Shown piece by piece: positions 33,269 to 42,088 of a DNA stretch of 64,000 nucleotides. The DNA is taken from NCBI GenBank assembly GCA_017744935.1, contig JAGIAI010000004.1, forward strand, positions 62,001 through 126,000, written 5' to 3'. The notes under the pieces were generated by a model. The model was not told the origin of the DNA. It saw nothing but the letters and a program-made list of their open reading frames with translations, and made no database searches. Every line of letters begins with the position of its first letter. Positions within the stretch are counted from its first letter, which is position 1. Source of the DNA: Variovorax sp. (GTDB taxonomy: Bacteria; Pseudomonadota; Gammaproteobacteria; Burkholderiales; Burkholderiaceae_C). Position numbers and translations under genes: made by a program.

Positions 33269-35293
33269 TCAGTTTCCAGATTGCAGCAATCGCTTTGCCT
33301 CATCGGCCACCGCCGAGGGCACGATGCCGAAGTGTTCGTAGAGTTCATCGGCGGGCCCGGATGCGCCGAAGCCGCTCATGCCGATGAATCCGCCGCGCTC
33401 GCCGAGGTAGCGGTCCCATCCGAAGCGCACAGCGGCTTCGACAGCCACGCGGACGCCGCCCTGTGGCAGCACAGAGGCCCGGTAGGCCGCGTCCTGGGCG
33501 TCGAATAGCTCGCAGCAGGGCATCGAGACAACCGCGGTGGGAATGCCCTGTGCCTGCAGGCGGTCACGCGCCTGCAGCGCGATCGCCACCTCGGAGCCCG
33601 TGGACATCAGGGTCACCTGCCGGGTGCCGCCTTCGGCCTCGGCCAGCACGTAGCCACCGCGGCGCGAGAGGTTGTCGGCCTGGTACGTGGGCCGAACCAA
33701 GGGCAGCGCCTGTCGAGCGAAAACCATCGTGACGGGGCCGCTGCGATGTTCCAGAGCGATCTCCCAGCATTCGGCCGCTTCGACCGCATCCGCGGGGCGT
33801 AGTACCAGCATGTTGGGCATGGCGCGCAGCGACGCGAGGATCTCCACCGGCTGGTGGGTGGGGCCGTTCTTGCCGACGCCGATGGAGTCGTGGCTGAAGA
33901 CGAACTTCACAGGCAGGCCCATCAAGGCTGCCATGCGCATGGCTGGCCGCTCGTAGTCCGAGAAGGCGAGGTAGGTTACGGCCAGCGGGATGACGCCGCC
34001 ATGCGCCGCCATGCCGTTGGCCATGGCGCCCATCAGGTGCTCGCGCACGCCGCAGTGCACATACGCGCCAGCGCGGTCGGCAGCGGTGAAGGCTGCGAGG
34101 CGGCGCTTGTGGCTGGTCGGCGCCTCGAGGTCGGCGCAGCCCACCATGCGCTCGGGCAATACGTCCGTGAGCAGGTCGTTGATCTCCGCCGAGATCATGA
34201 TGCCGCCGGGCGATTCGCTTCGCTCCGCGGCTTGCCGCTTGTAGGCGAGCAGTGTCTCGCGCCAGCCGTCGGGCAATTCGCCGGCGATGACGCGGTCGAA
34301 CTCGGCGCGCTCCGCAGGCGCAAGCGCAGCGAGCCGGGCCCGCCAGGCCGCATGCTTCTCCGCGCTCCGGCGGCCCGCATCGCGCCAGGCTTCGAGCACG
34401 GGTGCCGGCACCTCGAAAGGTGCATGCGGCCAGTCGAGTTCCTTGCGCGCGATGTCCGCATCTTCGGGATAGAGGCGTCCGCTGTGACCGCCGCGCTGGC
34501 CCTGCAGGCGGGCGAGGCCGCGCGCGATCACGGTGCGGCACGCGATCATCGACGGACGGGGGTCGAGCTTCGCGGCAGCCAATGCCGCCGATACCGCTTC
34601 GAGATCGTGCCCATCGACCTCGATGACGTGCCAGTCGGCGACGCGAAAACGCTCCGCCACGTTCTCGCTGATCGACAGCGAGGTGCTGCCGTCATCGGTG
34701 ATGCGGTTGTCGTCCCAGAGCAGCACCAGCTTGCCCAGGCGCAGATGGCCCGCCAGCGAAATCATTTCCTGGCCGATGCCCTCCTGCAGGCAGCCGTCGC
34801 CGACGAAGGCGTAGGTGTGGTGGTCCACCAGCCCGCTGCCGAAGCGCGCGTTGAGATAGGCCTCCGCTACCGCCATTCCGAAGGCGTTCGCGATGCCCTG
34901 GCCCAGGGGCCCGGTGGTCACCTCGATGCCATGCCCGGGCGCGATCTCGGGATGGCCTTCGCAGCGCGAACCCATCTCGCGGAAGCGCTGGACCTGGTCG
35001 ATCGAGATGGCCTCGTAGCCCGTCAGGTGCAGCAGCGCGTAGAGCAGCATCGACCCATGGCCGTTCGACAGCACGACACGGTCCCGATCGGGCCAGGTCG
35101 GGTCGGCCGGCAGGAACTTCAGGTGGCGCGTATAGAGCGCGGTGGCGATCTCGGCCATGCCGAGGGGGACGCCCTGATGCCCCTCGCCCGCACGCACGAT
35201 CGCATCGATCGCGAGAAAGCGGATCGCGTTGGCGAGCTTCGACAACGCGGGCCGGGTCGCTGCGCCGGTGCTCGGAGCAAGCACTGCACTCAT
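33269..35293 (-). CDS. tkt: Transketolase (second full-length copy)
   Basis: A 674-residue transketolase with AGEGHQGVPLGMAEIATALY, the ThDP motif VGDGCLQEG then WDDNRIT, and the Pyr-domain glutamate segment HCGVREHLMGAMANGMAAHG. FSHDSIGVGKNGPTHQPVEI is intact. Where classical enzymes have a sugar-binding SN-T segment after ADL, this protein has ADLEAPTSHKRR, so specificity may differ. The ATG overlaps the receptor stop by 4 bp. It sits in the same operon as a split transketolase pair, which is redundant unless the substrates differ. Confidence 0.92.
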   Translation of the reverse strand: MSAVLAPSTGAATRPALSKLANAIRFLAIDAIVRAGEGHQGVPLGMAEIATALYTRHLKFLPADPTWPDRDRVVLSNGHGSMLLYALLHLTGYEAISIDQVQRFREMGSRCEGHPEIAPGHGIEVTTGPLGQGIANAFGMAVAEAYLNARFGSGLVDHHTYAFVGDGCLQEGIGQEMISLAGHLRLGKLVLLWDDNRITDDGSTSLSISENVAERFRVADWHVIEVDGHDLEAVSAALAAAKLDPRPSMIACRTVIARGLARLQGQRGGHSGRLYPEDADIARKELDWPHAPFEVPAPVLEAWRDAGRRSAEKHAAWRARLAALAPAERAEFDRVIAGELPDGWRETLLAYKRQAAERSESPGGIMISAEINDLLTDVLPERMVGCADLEAPTSHKRRLAAFTAADRAGAYVHCGVREHLMGAMANGMAAHGGVIPLAVTYLAFSDYERPAMRMAALMGLPVKFVFSHDSIGVGKNGPTHQPVEILASLRAMPNMLVLRPADAVEAAECWEIALEHRSGPVTMVFARQALPLVRPTYQADNLSRRGGYVLAEAEGGTRQVTLMSTGSEVAIALQARDRLQAQGIPTAVVSMPCCELFDAQDAAYRASVLPQGGVRVAVEAAVRFGWDRYLGERGGFIGMSGFGASGPADELYEHFGIVPSAVADEAKRLLQSGN

Positions 35294-36321
35294 GCCAGCG
35301 ACCCTGCACTTTCTTCGAGCAGCTTCCAGGCGTCCTCGCCGAACTTGCCGCGCCAATCCTTGTAGAAGGAGCTCTTGGCAAGCGTGGCCTTGAACGCCTT
35401 CTTGTCGGGCTCGACGAACTGGAGGCCCTTGGCCTGCAGATCGCCGCGCAGCGACTTGCTGAGTGCAGCGATGTCGGCGCGCTCGTCGTCGGCGGACTTG
35501 TCGAATTCGCGGAAGACGATCTCCTGGATGTCCTTGGGCAGGCGGTCCACGGCCTTGCGATTGCCGAGGATCCAGTACGCGTCCCACACATGGTTGGTCA
35601 GGCTGCAGTACTTCTGCACTTCGTACAGACGCGCCGTGGCGATGATCGCCAGCGGGTTCTCCTGGCCTTCGACCAGCTTGGTCTGGAGCGCCGAATACAC
35701 CTCGTTGAAGTTGATGGGCGTCGGGCTTGCGCCCAGGGCGGTGAACAGCGTCGACAGCATCGGCGCCGAAGGCACGCGCAGCTTCAGCCCCTTCAGGTCG
35801 TCGGGCGTATTGATGGGCTTGGTGGATGTCGTGATCTGTCGGAAGCCGTTGTCCCAGGGCTTGGACATGGTGAGCAGCCCGACCTTCTCGATCTGGCCGC
35901 GCACGTACTTGCCGAGCGGCCCGTCCATCGCTTTCCAGACCTGGTCGTAGTCGGTGAAGGCGAACCCGGTGTTGACGATGCCCGCCGCCGGCACCAGCGT
36001 CGACAGGACCGAGCTGGCCTGGTTGAAGAACTCCACGCCGCCGTTGCGCACCTGCGCCAGGAGGTCCGTGTCCGAGCCCAACTGGTTGGCTGGGAACAGC
36101 CGGATCTCCAGACGCCCCTTGGTCGCTTCCTTGATGCGCTCGATGGCTTCCTGCGCCCGCTTGTTGACGGGGTGGCTGGGGTCCTGTCCGGTCGCGAGCT
36201 TGTAGGTGAACTCGGCGGCGTGGGCGCGTCGCGGCAGCAAGCCGATGAGAGGAAGTGCCGCGGCACCGGCCAGGCACTGGCGACGGGTCAGGCTCGCACG
36301 AGCAGTTTCGAGCTGGGTCAT
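35290..36321 (-). CDS. TRAP transporter substrate-binding protein (DctP-type)
   Basis: A 343-residue periplasmic receptor with a twin-arginine-like signal (LTRRQCLAGAAALPLIGLLP) cleaved near AHA-AEF. The mature part shows the DctP layout: GRLEIRLFPANQLG, the helix before TDYDQVWKAMDGPLG, and KGLKLRVPSAPM, whose Arg normally binds the substrate carboxylate. This points to an organic or sugar acid as ligand. It supplies the fused permease encoded at 39065-40924, three genes away in the same operon. Confidence 0.93.
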   Translation of the reverse strand: MTQLETARASLTRRQCLAGAAALPLIGLLPRRAHAAEFTYKLATGQDPSHPVNKRAQEAIERIKEATKGRLEIRLFPANQLGSDTDLLAQVRNGGVEFFNQASSVLSTLVPAAGIVNTGFAFTDYDQVWKAMDGPLGKYVRGQIEKVGLLTMSKPWDNGFRQITTSTKPINTPDDLKGLKLRVPSAPMLSTLFTALGASPTPINFNEVYSALQTKLVEGQENPLAIIATARLYEVQKYCSLTNHVWDAYWILGNRKAVDRLPKDIQEIVFREFDKSADDERADIAALSKSLRGDLQAKGLQFVEPDKKAFKATLAKSSFYKDWRGKFGEDAWKLLEESAGSLA

Positions 36322-36355
36322 CTTTGTCTCCTTTGTGTGATTGCGAGGCGGCCGG

Positions 36356-37105
36356 TCAGTGGATCAACATGCCGCCGTTGACGTCCAGGGTGACGCCGGT
36401 GCAGTACTTGGCGAGGGGGCTGGCAAGGAAGACGACGCATCCCGCGACGTCGGTCGGTTCGCCGATGCGGTTCAAGGGGATCTGGTCCAGGATGCCCTGC
36501 ATGCGGTCATCGGGAATCAGCCCCTTGTTGATGTCGGTGGCGATGAGGCCCGGCGTCACGCAGTTGACGCGGATGCCGTCGATGCCGAATTCGCGGGCCA
36601 TCGCACGCGCCAGGCCCAGCACGCCGGCCTTGGCCGCCGAGTAGTGCGGGCCGCCCAGGATGCCGCCGCCCCGCTGCGCCGAGACCGACGAGATGCAGAC
36701 GATCGAGCCTGACTTGGCTTCGCGCATCGCGGGCAGCACGGCCTGCGACATGTAGAGCGTGCCGCGGAGGCTCACGTCGAGCACCGCGTCGTAGTCCGCG
36801 CCGGTGATGTCGGCCGTCTTGCGCGGCTGCGTGATGCCGGCGTTGTTGACGAGGATGTCGATGCGCCCGCACTGTTCAAGGGCCGCCTTGGCGGCGCGTT
36901 CGCAAGAGGCTTTGTCAGTGACATCCGCCACCAGGCCCACATGCTGCGGACCGAGCTTGGCGGCTGCGCCTGCCGGGTCGGCGCGTTCGAGGTCGAGGAT
37001 CACGACGCGGGCGCCTTGCGCCGCCAGCATTCGCGCGGTGGCGAAGCCGAGTCCGTTGAGGCCGGCGCCGCCGGTGATGAGGGCTACTTTGTCCGTGAGA
37101 AGCAT
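36356..37105 (-). CDS. Short-chain dehydrogenase/reductase (SDR)
   Basis: A 249-residue classical SDR. The cofactor motif is TGGAGLNGLGFATARML, the NNAG motif is ILVNNAGITQ, and the catalytic Ser-Tyr-Lys are in CISSVSAQ and HYSAAKAG. An Asp after the second beta strand (VVILDLE) favours NAD over NADP. A GGAGATC site supports ATG 37105. In the TRAP-transketolase operon it probably oxidises an imported polyol or sugar acid to the ketose used by the transketolase. Confidence 0.92.
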   Translation of the reverse strand: MLLTDKVALITGGAGLNGLGFATARMLAAQGARVVILDLERADPAGAAAKLGPQHVGLVADVTDKASCERAAKAALEQCGRIDILVNNAGITQPRKTADITGADYDAVLDVSLRGTLYMSQAVLPAMREAKSGSIVCISSVSAQRGGGILGGPHYSAAKAGVLGLARAMAREFGIDGIRVNCVTPGLIATDINKGLIPDDRMQGILDQIPLNRIGEPTDVAGCVVFLASPLAKYCTGVTLDVNGGMLIH

Positions 37106-37159
37106 GCTGATCTCCAATGAGGGGTTGTGTTGCGTTGAATGAAAGGGCGGGCCCGGGTT

Positions 37160-38170
37160 TCAGCCCAGCCACTGGCGGATGCGGGCGGCCAGCGCCTCGC
37201 GGCTGATGCCGTAGCGCTCGTGCAGCGTGGGCAATGCGCCTGCGTCGAGAAAGGCGTCGGGCAATCCGGCAAGCTCGAAGCCGGCGGGCTGCACGCGATG
37301 CCGCAGCAGCGCGCTCGCGACGGATTCGCCCAGTCCGCCGATGACGGAGTGGTTCTCCGCGACAACCACGAGGCGGTGCTTGTAGCGAACGGCTTCGACG
37401 ATGGCCGCCTCGTCGAGCGGCTTGATGGTGGGGCAGTGCAGCACGGCGACGCCGACGTTGTCTGCCGCCAGGTCCTGCGCGACTTCGAGCGCACGCATCG
37501 TCATGAAGCCGCTGGAGATGACCAGCACGTCGTTGCCGTCGCGCAGCATCTTTGCCTTGCCGAGCTCGAACTTGTAGTCGTACTCGTCGAGCACCAGGGG
37601 CACGTTGCCGCGCAGCAGGCGCATGTAGACCGGCCCCTTGTGCGCCGCGATCTGCGGCACGGCCTGCTCGATGTCGAGTGCATCGCACGGATCGACGATC
37701 GTCAGGCCGGGAATGCCGCGCATCATCGCGATGTCCTCCGTCGCCTGGTGGCTGGGGCCGTAGCCGGTCGTCAGGCCCGGCAACGCGAAGCACATCTTGA
37801 CGTTGAGGTTCTCCTCGGCGATGACCTGGTGGATGAGGTCATACGCGCGCCGCGTTCCGAACACCGCATAAGTCGTGGCAAAGGGCACCAGGCCTTCCTT
37901 GGCCATGCCGCCTGCTGCGGCGAGCAACAGTTGCTCGGCCATGCCCATCTGGTGAAAGCGTTCGGGGTAGGCCTGCGCGAACAGGTGCAGGTCGGTGTAC
38001 TTGGCCAGGTCGGCCGTCATGCCGACGACTTCCGGACGTTGCGCGCCCAGCTCGACCAGTGCCTTGCCGAATGGCGCAGCCTTGACGCGCTGCCCTTCGG
38101 CCGCGATCGAGGCGATCATTGCCGAGGTCGTCAGGCGCGGCTTCTTCTTTTCAGCGACAGCGGTGTTCAT
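37160..38170 (-). CDS. Transketolase, C-terminal subunit (split enzyme)
   Basis: A 336-residue protein holding the Pyr and C-terminal domains of transketolase. It shows VGMTADLAKYTDLHLFAQAY, the catalytic Glu in FHQMGMAEQLLLAAAGGMAK, TGYGPSHQATEDIAMMRGIP and a DAxD-type diphosphate-side segment. It works with the N-terminal subunit encoded just upstream, with a 4-bp overlap for equal synthesis. Split transketolases are seen in specialised sugar pathways, for example apulose-4-phosphate transketolase (AptA/AptB). Confidence 0.92.
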   Translation of the reverse strand: MNTAVAEKKKPRLTTSAMIASIAAEGQRVKAAPFGKALVELGAQRPEVVGMTADLAKYTDLHLFAQAYPERFHQMGMAEQLLLAAAGGMAKEGLVPFATTYAVFGTRRAYDLIHQVIAEENLNVKMCFALPGLTTGYGPSHQATEDIAMMRGIPGLTIVDPCDALDIEQAVPQIAAHKGPVYMRLLRGNVPLVLDEYDYKFELGKAKMLRDGNDVLVISSGFMTMRALEVAQDLAADNVGVAVLHCPTIKPLDEAAIVEAVRYKHRLVVVAENHSVIGGLGESVASALLRHRVQPAGFELAGLPDAFLDAGALPTLHERYGISREALAARIRQWLG

Positions 38171-39027
38171 GCGAGTGCTCCTTCGGTTTGCTTGGCGGCC
38201 GACCAGCTGTCGTCCAGGATCTGCAGCGCCTGCTGCCATTCGGGCGGGTCGACGCGGATGAAGTGGTTCTTCTCGCGCTGTTCGAGAAAGGGCACGCCCT
38301 TGCCCATCAAGGTGTCGAACAGGATCACGCGCGGCTTCGCCTCGGCGAGGTCGCGTGCATGGCCGAAGGCCTTCAGCACGGCCGGCAAGTCGTTGCCGTC
38401 CACGCGCTGCACATCCCATCCGAAGGCTGCCCATTTGTCGGCCAGCGGCTCGAAGCCAAGCACCTTGCTCGACGGGCCGTCGGCCTGCTGGTTGTTGATG
38501 TCGACCAGGCAGACCAGGTTGGACAGCCGATGGTGCGCAGCGCCCATGGCTGCTTCCCACACCGAGCCCTCGTCGAGTTCGCCGTCGGACATCGACACAT
38601 AGACGAAGGCCGGGTTCTTCTTCTGGCGCAGGCCGAGCGCCATGCCCACCGCGATCGGCAGGCCCTGGCCGAGCGAGCCGCCCGACATCTCCATGCCCGG
38701 CGTGTAGGTGGCCATGCCCGACATCGGCAGGCGGCTGTCGTCGCTGCCGTAGGTTTCGAGTTCGCTCTCCTGGATGATGCCGCCCTCGATCAGCGCGGCG
38801 TAGAAGGCGATGGCGTAGTGGCCGTGCGAGAGCAGGAAGCGATCGCGGCCTTCCCACTCGGGCTCGGCGGGGCGGTAGTTGAGCGCGTGGCCGTAGGCCA
38901 CGGCAAGCACATCCGCCCAGCCCAGGGCCTGGCCGATATAGCCCTGGCCCTGCACCTCGCCCATGCGCAGGGCAAAGCGGCGGATGCGGTAGGCCCGCTC
39001 GCGGAGATTCGTCGTCAGATCAGACAT
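38167..39027 (-). CDS. Transketolase, N-terminal subunit (split enzyme)
   Basis: A 286-residue ThDP-binding half. The sequence shows GQALGWADVLAVAYGHALNY, then RDRFLLSHGHYAIAFYAALI, and the ThDP/metal motif MSDGELDEGSVWEAAMGA with VDINNQQADG. The start MSDLTTNLRER at 39027 is the family start; the longer frame runs into the TRAP permease gene. It lies 37 bp after the permease gene and is translationally coupled to the C-terminal subunit gene. Confidence 0.92.
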   Translation of the reverse strand: MSDLTTNLRERAYRIRRFALRMGEVQGQGYIGQALGWADVLAVAYGHALNYRPAEPEWEGRDRFLLSHGHYAIAFYAALIEGGIIQESELETYGSDDSRLPMSGMATYTPGMEMSGGSLGQGLPIAVGMALGLRQKKNPAFVYVSMSDGELDEGSVWEAAMGAAHHRLSNLVCLVDINNQQADGPSSKVLGFEPLADKWAAFGWDVQRVDGNDLPAVLKAFGHARDLAEAKPRVILFDTLMGKGVPFLEQREKNHFIRVDPPEWQQALQILDDSWSAAKQTEGALA

Positions 39028-39064
39028 GGAAGTCCTTGGTTGAGAAGTCGGTGAAGGGAACGGC

Positions 39065-40924
39065 TCAGAGCAGGCCGATGGAGAACCAGGGCACAAAGGC
39101 CACGATGAGCAGGCCTACGAGCAGGGCGCCCAGATACGGCCAGATGCGGCGTAGGGCGACGTCGGGGTTGGCGCGGCCGATGGTGCAGGCGGCGTAGTAG
39201 CCCAGGCCGAAGGGCGGGGCGAACAGGCCGATGCCCATGGCCAGGATGATCACCATCGCGTAGTGCACCTCATGCACGCCGATGGCCTTGGCCACCGGGA
39301 ACAGCAGCGGCGCGAAGAGGACCATCGCAGGGATGCCTTCGAGCACGCTGCCCAGCACGATGAAGGCCGCGATCGACACCAGCAGGAAGCCGTACTTGCC
39401 GCCCGGCACGCTGGTCATCAGTTCGGCCAGGCTGTGCGAGAAGCCCGACTGCGTCAGCGCCCAGGACATGCCGGTGGCCGTGCCGATGATGAAGAGGATC
39501 GCGCCCGACAGGGCCGCCGTGTCGACCAGCATCGGATAGAGACGGCGCCAGTCGAAGCGGCGATAGATGAAGAGGCCCGCGACGACTGCGTAGGCAATGC
39601 CGATGGTCGACACCTCGGTGGCCGTCGCCACGCCTTCGACCACGGCGGTGCGGATCAGTACCGGCAGCAGGAGCGCCGGCAGCGAGATCAGCAGCGTGCG
39701 GCCGATGACGCTGATGGGCGCGCGCTTCAGGCCGTGGGCAACCTCGGCGCTGCGATAGCGGGCCAGGAATGCCAGCATCACCGCCAGCACGACACCCGGC
39801 AGCAGGCCGCCGGTGAACAGTGCGCCGATCGAGATGCCCGCGACCGAGCCGATCGTGATCAGCACCAGCGAGGGCGGAACGGTCTCGGCCATGGCGCCGG
39901 ACGCAGCCAGCAGCGAGATCAGCTCGCCTTCGTCGTTGCCGCGCTTCTTCATCTCCGGCAGCAGCACCGGCGCCACGGCGGCCATGTCGGCGGTCTTGGC
40001 GCCGGAGATGCCGGACACCAGCAGCATCGCTCCGAGCAGCACGTAGTTCAGGCCGCCCCGCACATGGCCCAGCAGCGATGCCAGGAAGTCGACCATCGCC
40101 TTGGCCATGCCCGTCATTTCCACCAGATGCCCCAGCAGGATGAACAGGGGGACGGCCAGCAGGATCAGCGAGCTCATGCCTTCGTCGATGCGACCGCTGA
40201 CCACCGCGAGCGGCGTGGACGTGACGCAAAGCAGGAAGGCCACCGTCGCCATGCCGAAGCAGAACGCGATCGGCACGCCGAGCAGGACGCCGGCGCCCAG
40301 CAGCAACGCGAAGAAGATGACGAGATTCCAGTTGCCGACCGACTGCAGCCAGCCCGAGCCGAGATAGAGCGTGCCAGCCAGCGCTGCGATCGCGAGGGCC
40401 ACACCGACGAGATCGGCGATGCCGACGCGGGCCAGGCGCAGCAGGCCGAGCGCGATCATCAGCGCCGCGCCCGCAGGCACCGCCGCGGCGCGGATCGTGT
40501 TCGGCCACGACAGGGCCGGGGTCTGCACGATCCATTCGTCGGCCGCGTATTCGGTCATCGGACCGATCAGGATCACGAGCATCAGGCAGGGCACCGCGAT
40601 CGCCAGGGCTTCGGCCCAGGCCCTCGCGCGAGGACCCCAGCGCGACACGAGCGCAGTGGTGCGCATGTGCGAGCCGCGACGCAGCGCCACGGCGGCGCCC
40701 AGGTTGGCGAGCCAGAGAAACAGGATCGACGCGAGTTCATCGGCCCAGGGAATCGGGCTGTTGAAGATGAAGCGCATGACCACACCCGCCAGCAGCACGC
40801 CCACTTCGCCCACGACCAGCGCGGCGGCGGGAATCTCGATGGCGTGGCCGAGCCACGACTCGGCACGCGCCAGGAGCGAGCCGTCCGATTGCACGGGGTG
40901 TGCTTCCAGCAGCGCGCTGCTCAC
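39065..40924 (-). CDS. TRAP transporter permease, fused DctQ-DctM
   Basis: A 619-residue membrane protein combining the four-helix small subunit (residues about 30-190, with the DctQ motif around VVMRFIFNSPIPWADELASI) and the large DctM subunit (from about 200 to the end, with LLGVPIAFCFG, the ISGAKTADMAAVAPVL segment and GMGIGLFAPPFGLGYY in the family pattern). It uses an ion gradient and the receptor at 35290 to import an organic acid. The start is GTG, overlapping the stop of a 23-codon leader ORF. Confidence 0.93.
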   Translation of the reverse strand: MSSALLEAHPVQSDGSLLARAESWLGHAIEIPAAALVVGEVGVLLAGVVMRFIFNSPIPWADELASILFLWLANLGAAVALRRGSHMRTTALVSRWGPRARAWAEALAIAVPCLMLVILIGPMTEYAADEWIVQTPALSWPNTIRAAAVPAGAALMIALGLLRLARVGIADLVGVALAIAALAGTLYLGSGWLQSVGNWNLVIFFALLLGAGVLLGVPIAFCFGMATVAFLLCVTSTPLAVVSGRIDEGMSSLILLAVPLFILLGHLVEMTGMAKAMVDFLASLLGHVRGGLNYVLLGAMLLVSGISGAKTADMAAVAPVLLPEMKKRGNDEGELISLLAASGAMAETVPPSLVLITIGSVAGISIGALFTGGLLPGVVLAVMLAFLARYRSAEVAHGLKRAPISVIGRTLLISLPALLLPVLIRTAVVEGVATATEVSTIGIAYAVVAGLFIYRRFDWRRLYPMLVDTAALSGAILFIIGTATGMSWALTQSGFSHSLAELMTSVPGGKYGFLLVSIAAFIVLGSVLEGIPAMVLFAPLLFPVAKAIGVHEVHYAMVIILAMGIGLFAPPFGLGYYAACTIGRANPDVALRRIWPYLGALLVGLLIVAFVPWFSIGLL

Positions 40925-40992
40925 TTCAGGCTCCCCATGTTCGCTTGCGGCATCGCCCGGCCTCGGGCCCCATGGTTGTCAGAGTTCGGCAT
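40921..40992 (-). CDS. 23-residue leader ORF coupled to the TRAP permease
   Basis: The ATG at 40992 is preceded by a strong AAGGAGACA site. The ORF ends in TGA at 40921-40923, overlapping the GTG start of the permease by 4 nt (GTGA). The peptide (MPNSDNHGARGRAM and onward) is hydrophilic and has no run of one amino acid. The permease itself has no clear ribosome-binding site of its own, so its translation may depend on reading of this ORF. It could also be a chance frame. Confidence 0.5.
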   Translation of the reverse strand: MPNSDNHGARGRAMPQANMGSLK

Positions 40993-41164
40993 CTCGGTTG
41001 TCTCCTTGAACTGGTGGATCGATGGATCGAACGGCGGAGATGCCGATGCGTTCGGCGAGGCCTTGATGGCTGGCGCACTTGCGTGATCGCCTTGTCTCCT
41101 GAGTTCCTGGAAACGGATGTTCCGCGCCTGGTGACTTGACGACAAGCGAAGAGTTATCAGCCTA

Positions 41165-41183
41165 AGATGACAGGACTTCATCT
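41165..41183. promoter_or_regulatory. LysR-type binding site (T-N11-A box)
   Basis: AGATGA (41165-41170) and TCATCT (41178-41183) are perfect inverted arms around 7 nt, giving the T-N11-A pattern of LysR regulators. A second palindrome CTGACGTCAG overlaps at 41182-41191. The site lies 18 bp before the LysR start codon and upstream of the divergent TRAP operon, as expected for an autoregulating activator. Confidence 0.55.
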
Positions 41184-41200
41184 GACGTCAGGGTTCCCCC

Positions 41201-42088
41201 ATGGCCTCCATCCCGCCTTTCGTGAACCTCCAGGCCTTCGAGGCTGTGGCCCGCCGCCGCAGCTTTGCGCTGGCCGCCGCCGAGCTGCATCTCACGGCAT
41301 CGGCAATCAGCCACCAGGTGGCGCGGCTCGAGGCGCACCTTGGCGTGCGCCTGTTCGAACGCAGCGCGCATGGCGTGCGCCTGAGTGCCGCGGGCGAGCA
41401 GTACCTCACGCGCGTCAGCGGCGCGCTGCAGGCCATCGGCGCGGCGAGCGACGACCTGCGCCAGGGGGTGCGCAACAGCCTCTACGTGCACTCCACGCCC
41501 AGCTTTGCGAGCTTGTGGCTGCTACCGCGCCTGGCCGCTTTTGCGCAGGCCTATCCCGACATCTCGCTCAATCTGTCGGCCGCGCACACCCACAGTGACT
41601 TCAGGCTCGGGCAGGCGGACATCGACATCCGCTATGGCGTGCCGCATTGGCCCGACCTCGTGATCGAACCGCTCTTCGAAGAGAAGATCGTGCCGCTGGC
41701 GAGTCCTGCTTTCATTCGCCAGCACCGCCTGAAGCGGCCGGAGCAGTTGCTGGATGTGCCGCTGATCCAGAGCAACGTCAGCGTGGTGCAGTGGTCGGAC
41801 TGGTTCAAGGCCCATACCAACCAGCGTGCGCCCGAGCGATTCGTCCTTCGCTTCGACCGCGCGATGATGTCGCTCGATGCCGCCGCACTGGGCCTGGGCG
41901 TGGCCCTGGAGAGCTCCACTATTGCCGGACGGCACATGGCAGAGGGAAAGGTCAAGCCGATCCTGAGCCTGGACAAGGCCGTACGCATCAAGGCGCACTT
42001 CGTGGTGTATCCGGCGCGCCACGGGAAGCGCGCGCCGGTCGAGGCTTTCCTGTCATGGCTCCACGGCGAGGCAGCGAAGAATGGCTAA
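41201..42088 (+). CDS. LysR-family regulator (GcvA-like)
   Basis: A 295-residue LysR regulator. The N-terminal helix-turn-helix is FVNLQAFEAVARRRSFALAA followed by LHLTASAISHQVARLEAHLG. The effector domain starts near residue 92 (YVHSTPSFASLWLLPRLAAF) as in the GcvA/TrpI subgroup. Its position opposite the TRAP-transketolase operon, with a T-N11-A box between, makes that operon its likely target. The last 8 nt overlap the start of polB. Confidence 0.92.
   Translation: MASIPPFVNLQAFEAVARRRSFALAAAELHLTASAISHQVARLEAHLGVRLFERSAHGVRLSAAGEQYLTRVSGALQAIGAASDDLRQGVRNSLYVHSTPSFASLWLLPRLAAFAQAYPDISLNLSAAHTHSDFRLGQADIDIRYGVPHWPDLVIEPLFEEKIVPLASPAFIRQHRLKRPEQLLDVPLIQSNVSVVQWSDWFKAHTNQRAPERFVLRFDRAMMSLDAAALGLGVALESSTIAGRHMAEGKVKPILSLDKAVRIKAHFVVYPARHGKRAPVEAFLSWLHGEAAKNG

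Noticed and set aside
32291..39027. Assignment of the TRAP operon as an apiose/apulose pathway
   Set aside because: Split transketolase fits AptA/AptB, but no apulose kinase, apionate enzymes or decarboxylase are present, so the name is not justified.
39263..41086. A 607-codon plus-strand open frame, His/Gln/Arg rich
   Set aside because: It lies antisense to the TRAP permease gene and encodes low-complexity, charged sequence typical of reverse-frame shadows in high-GC DNA.
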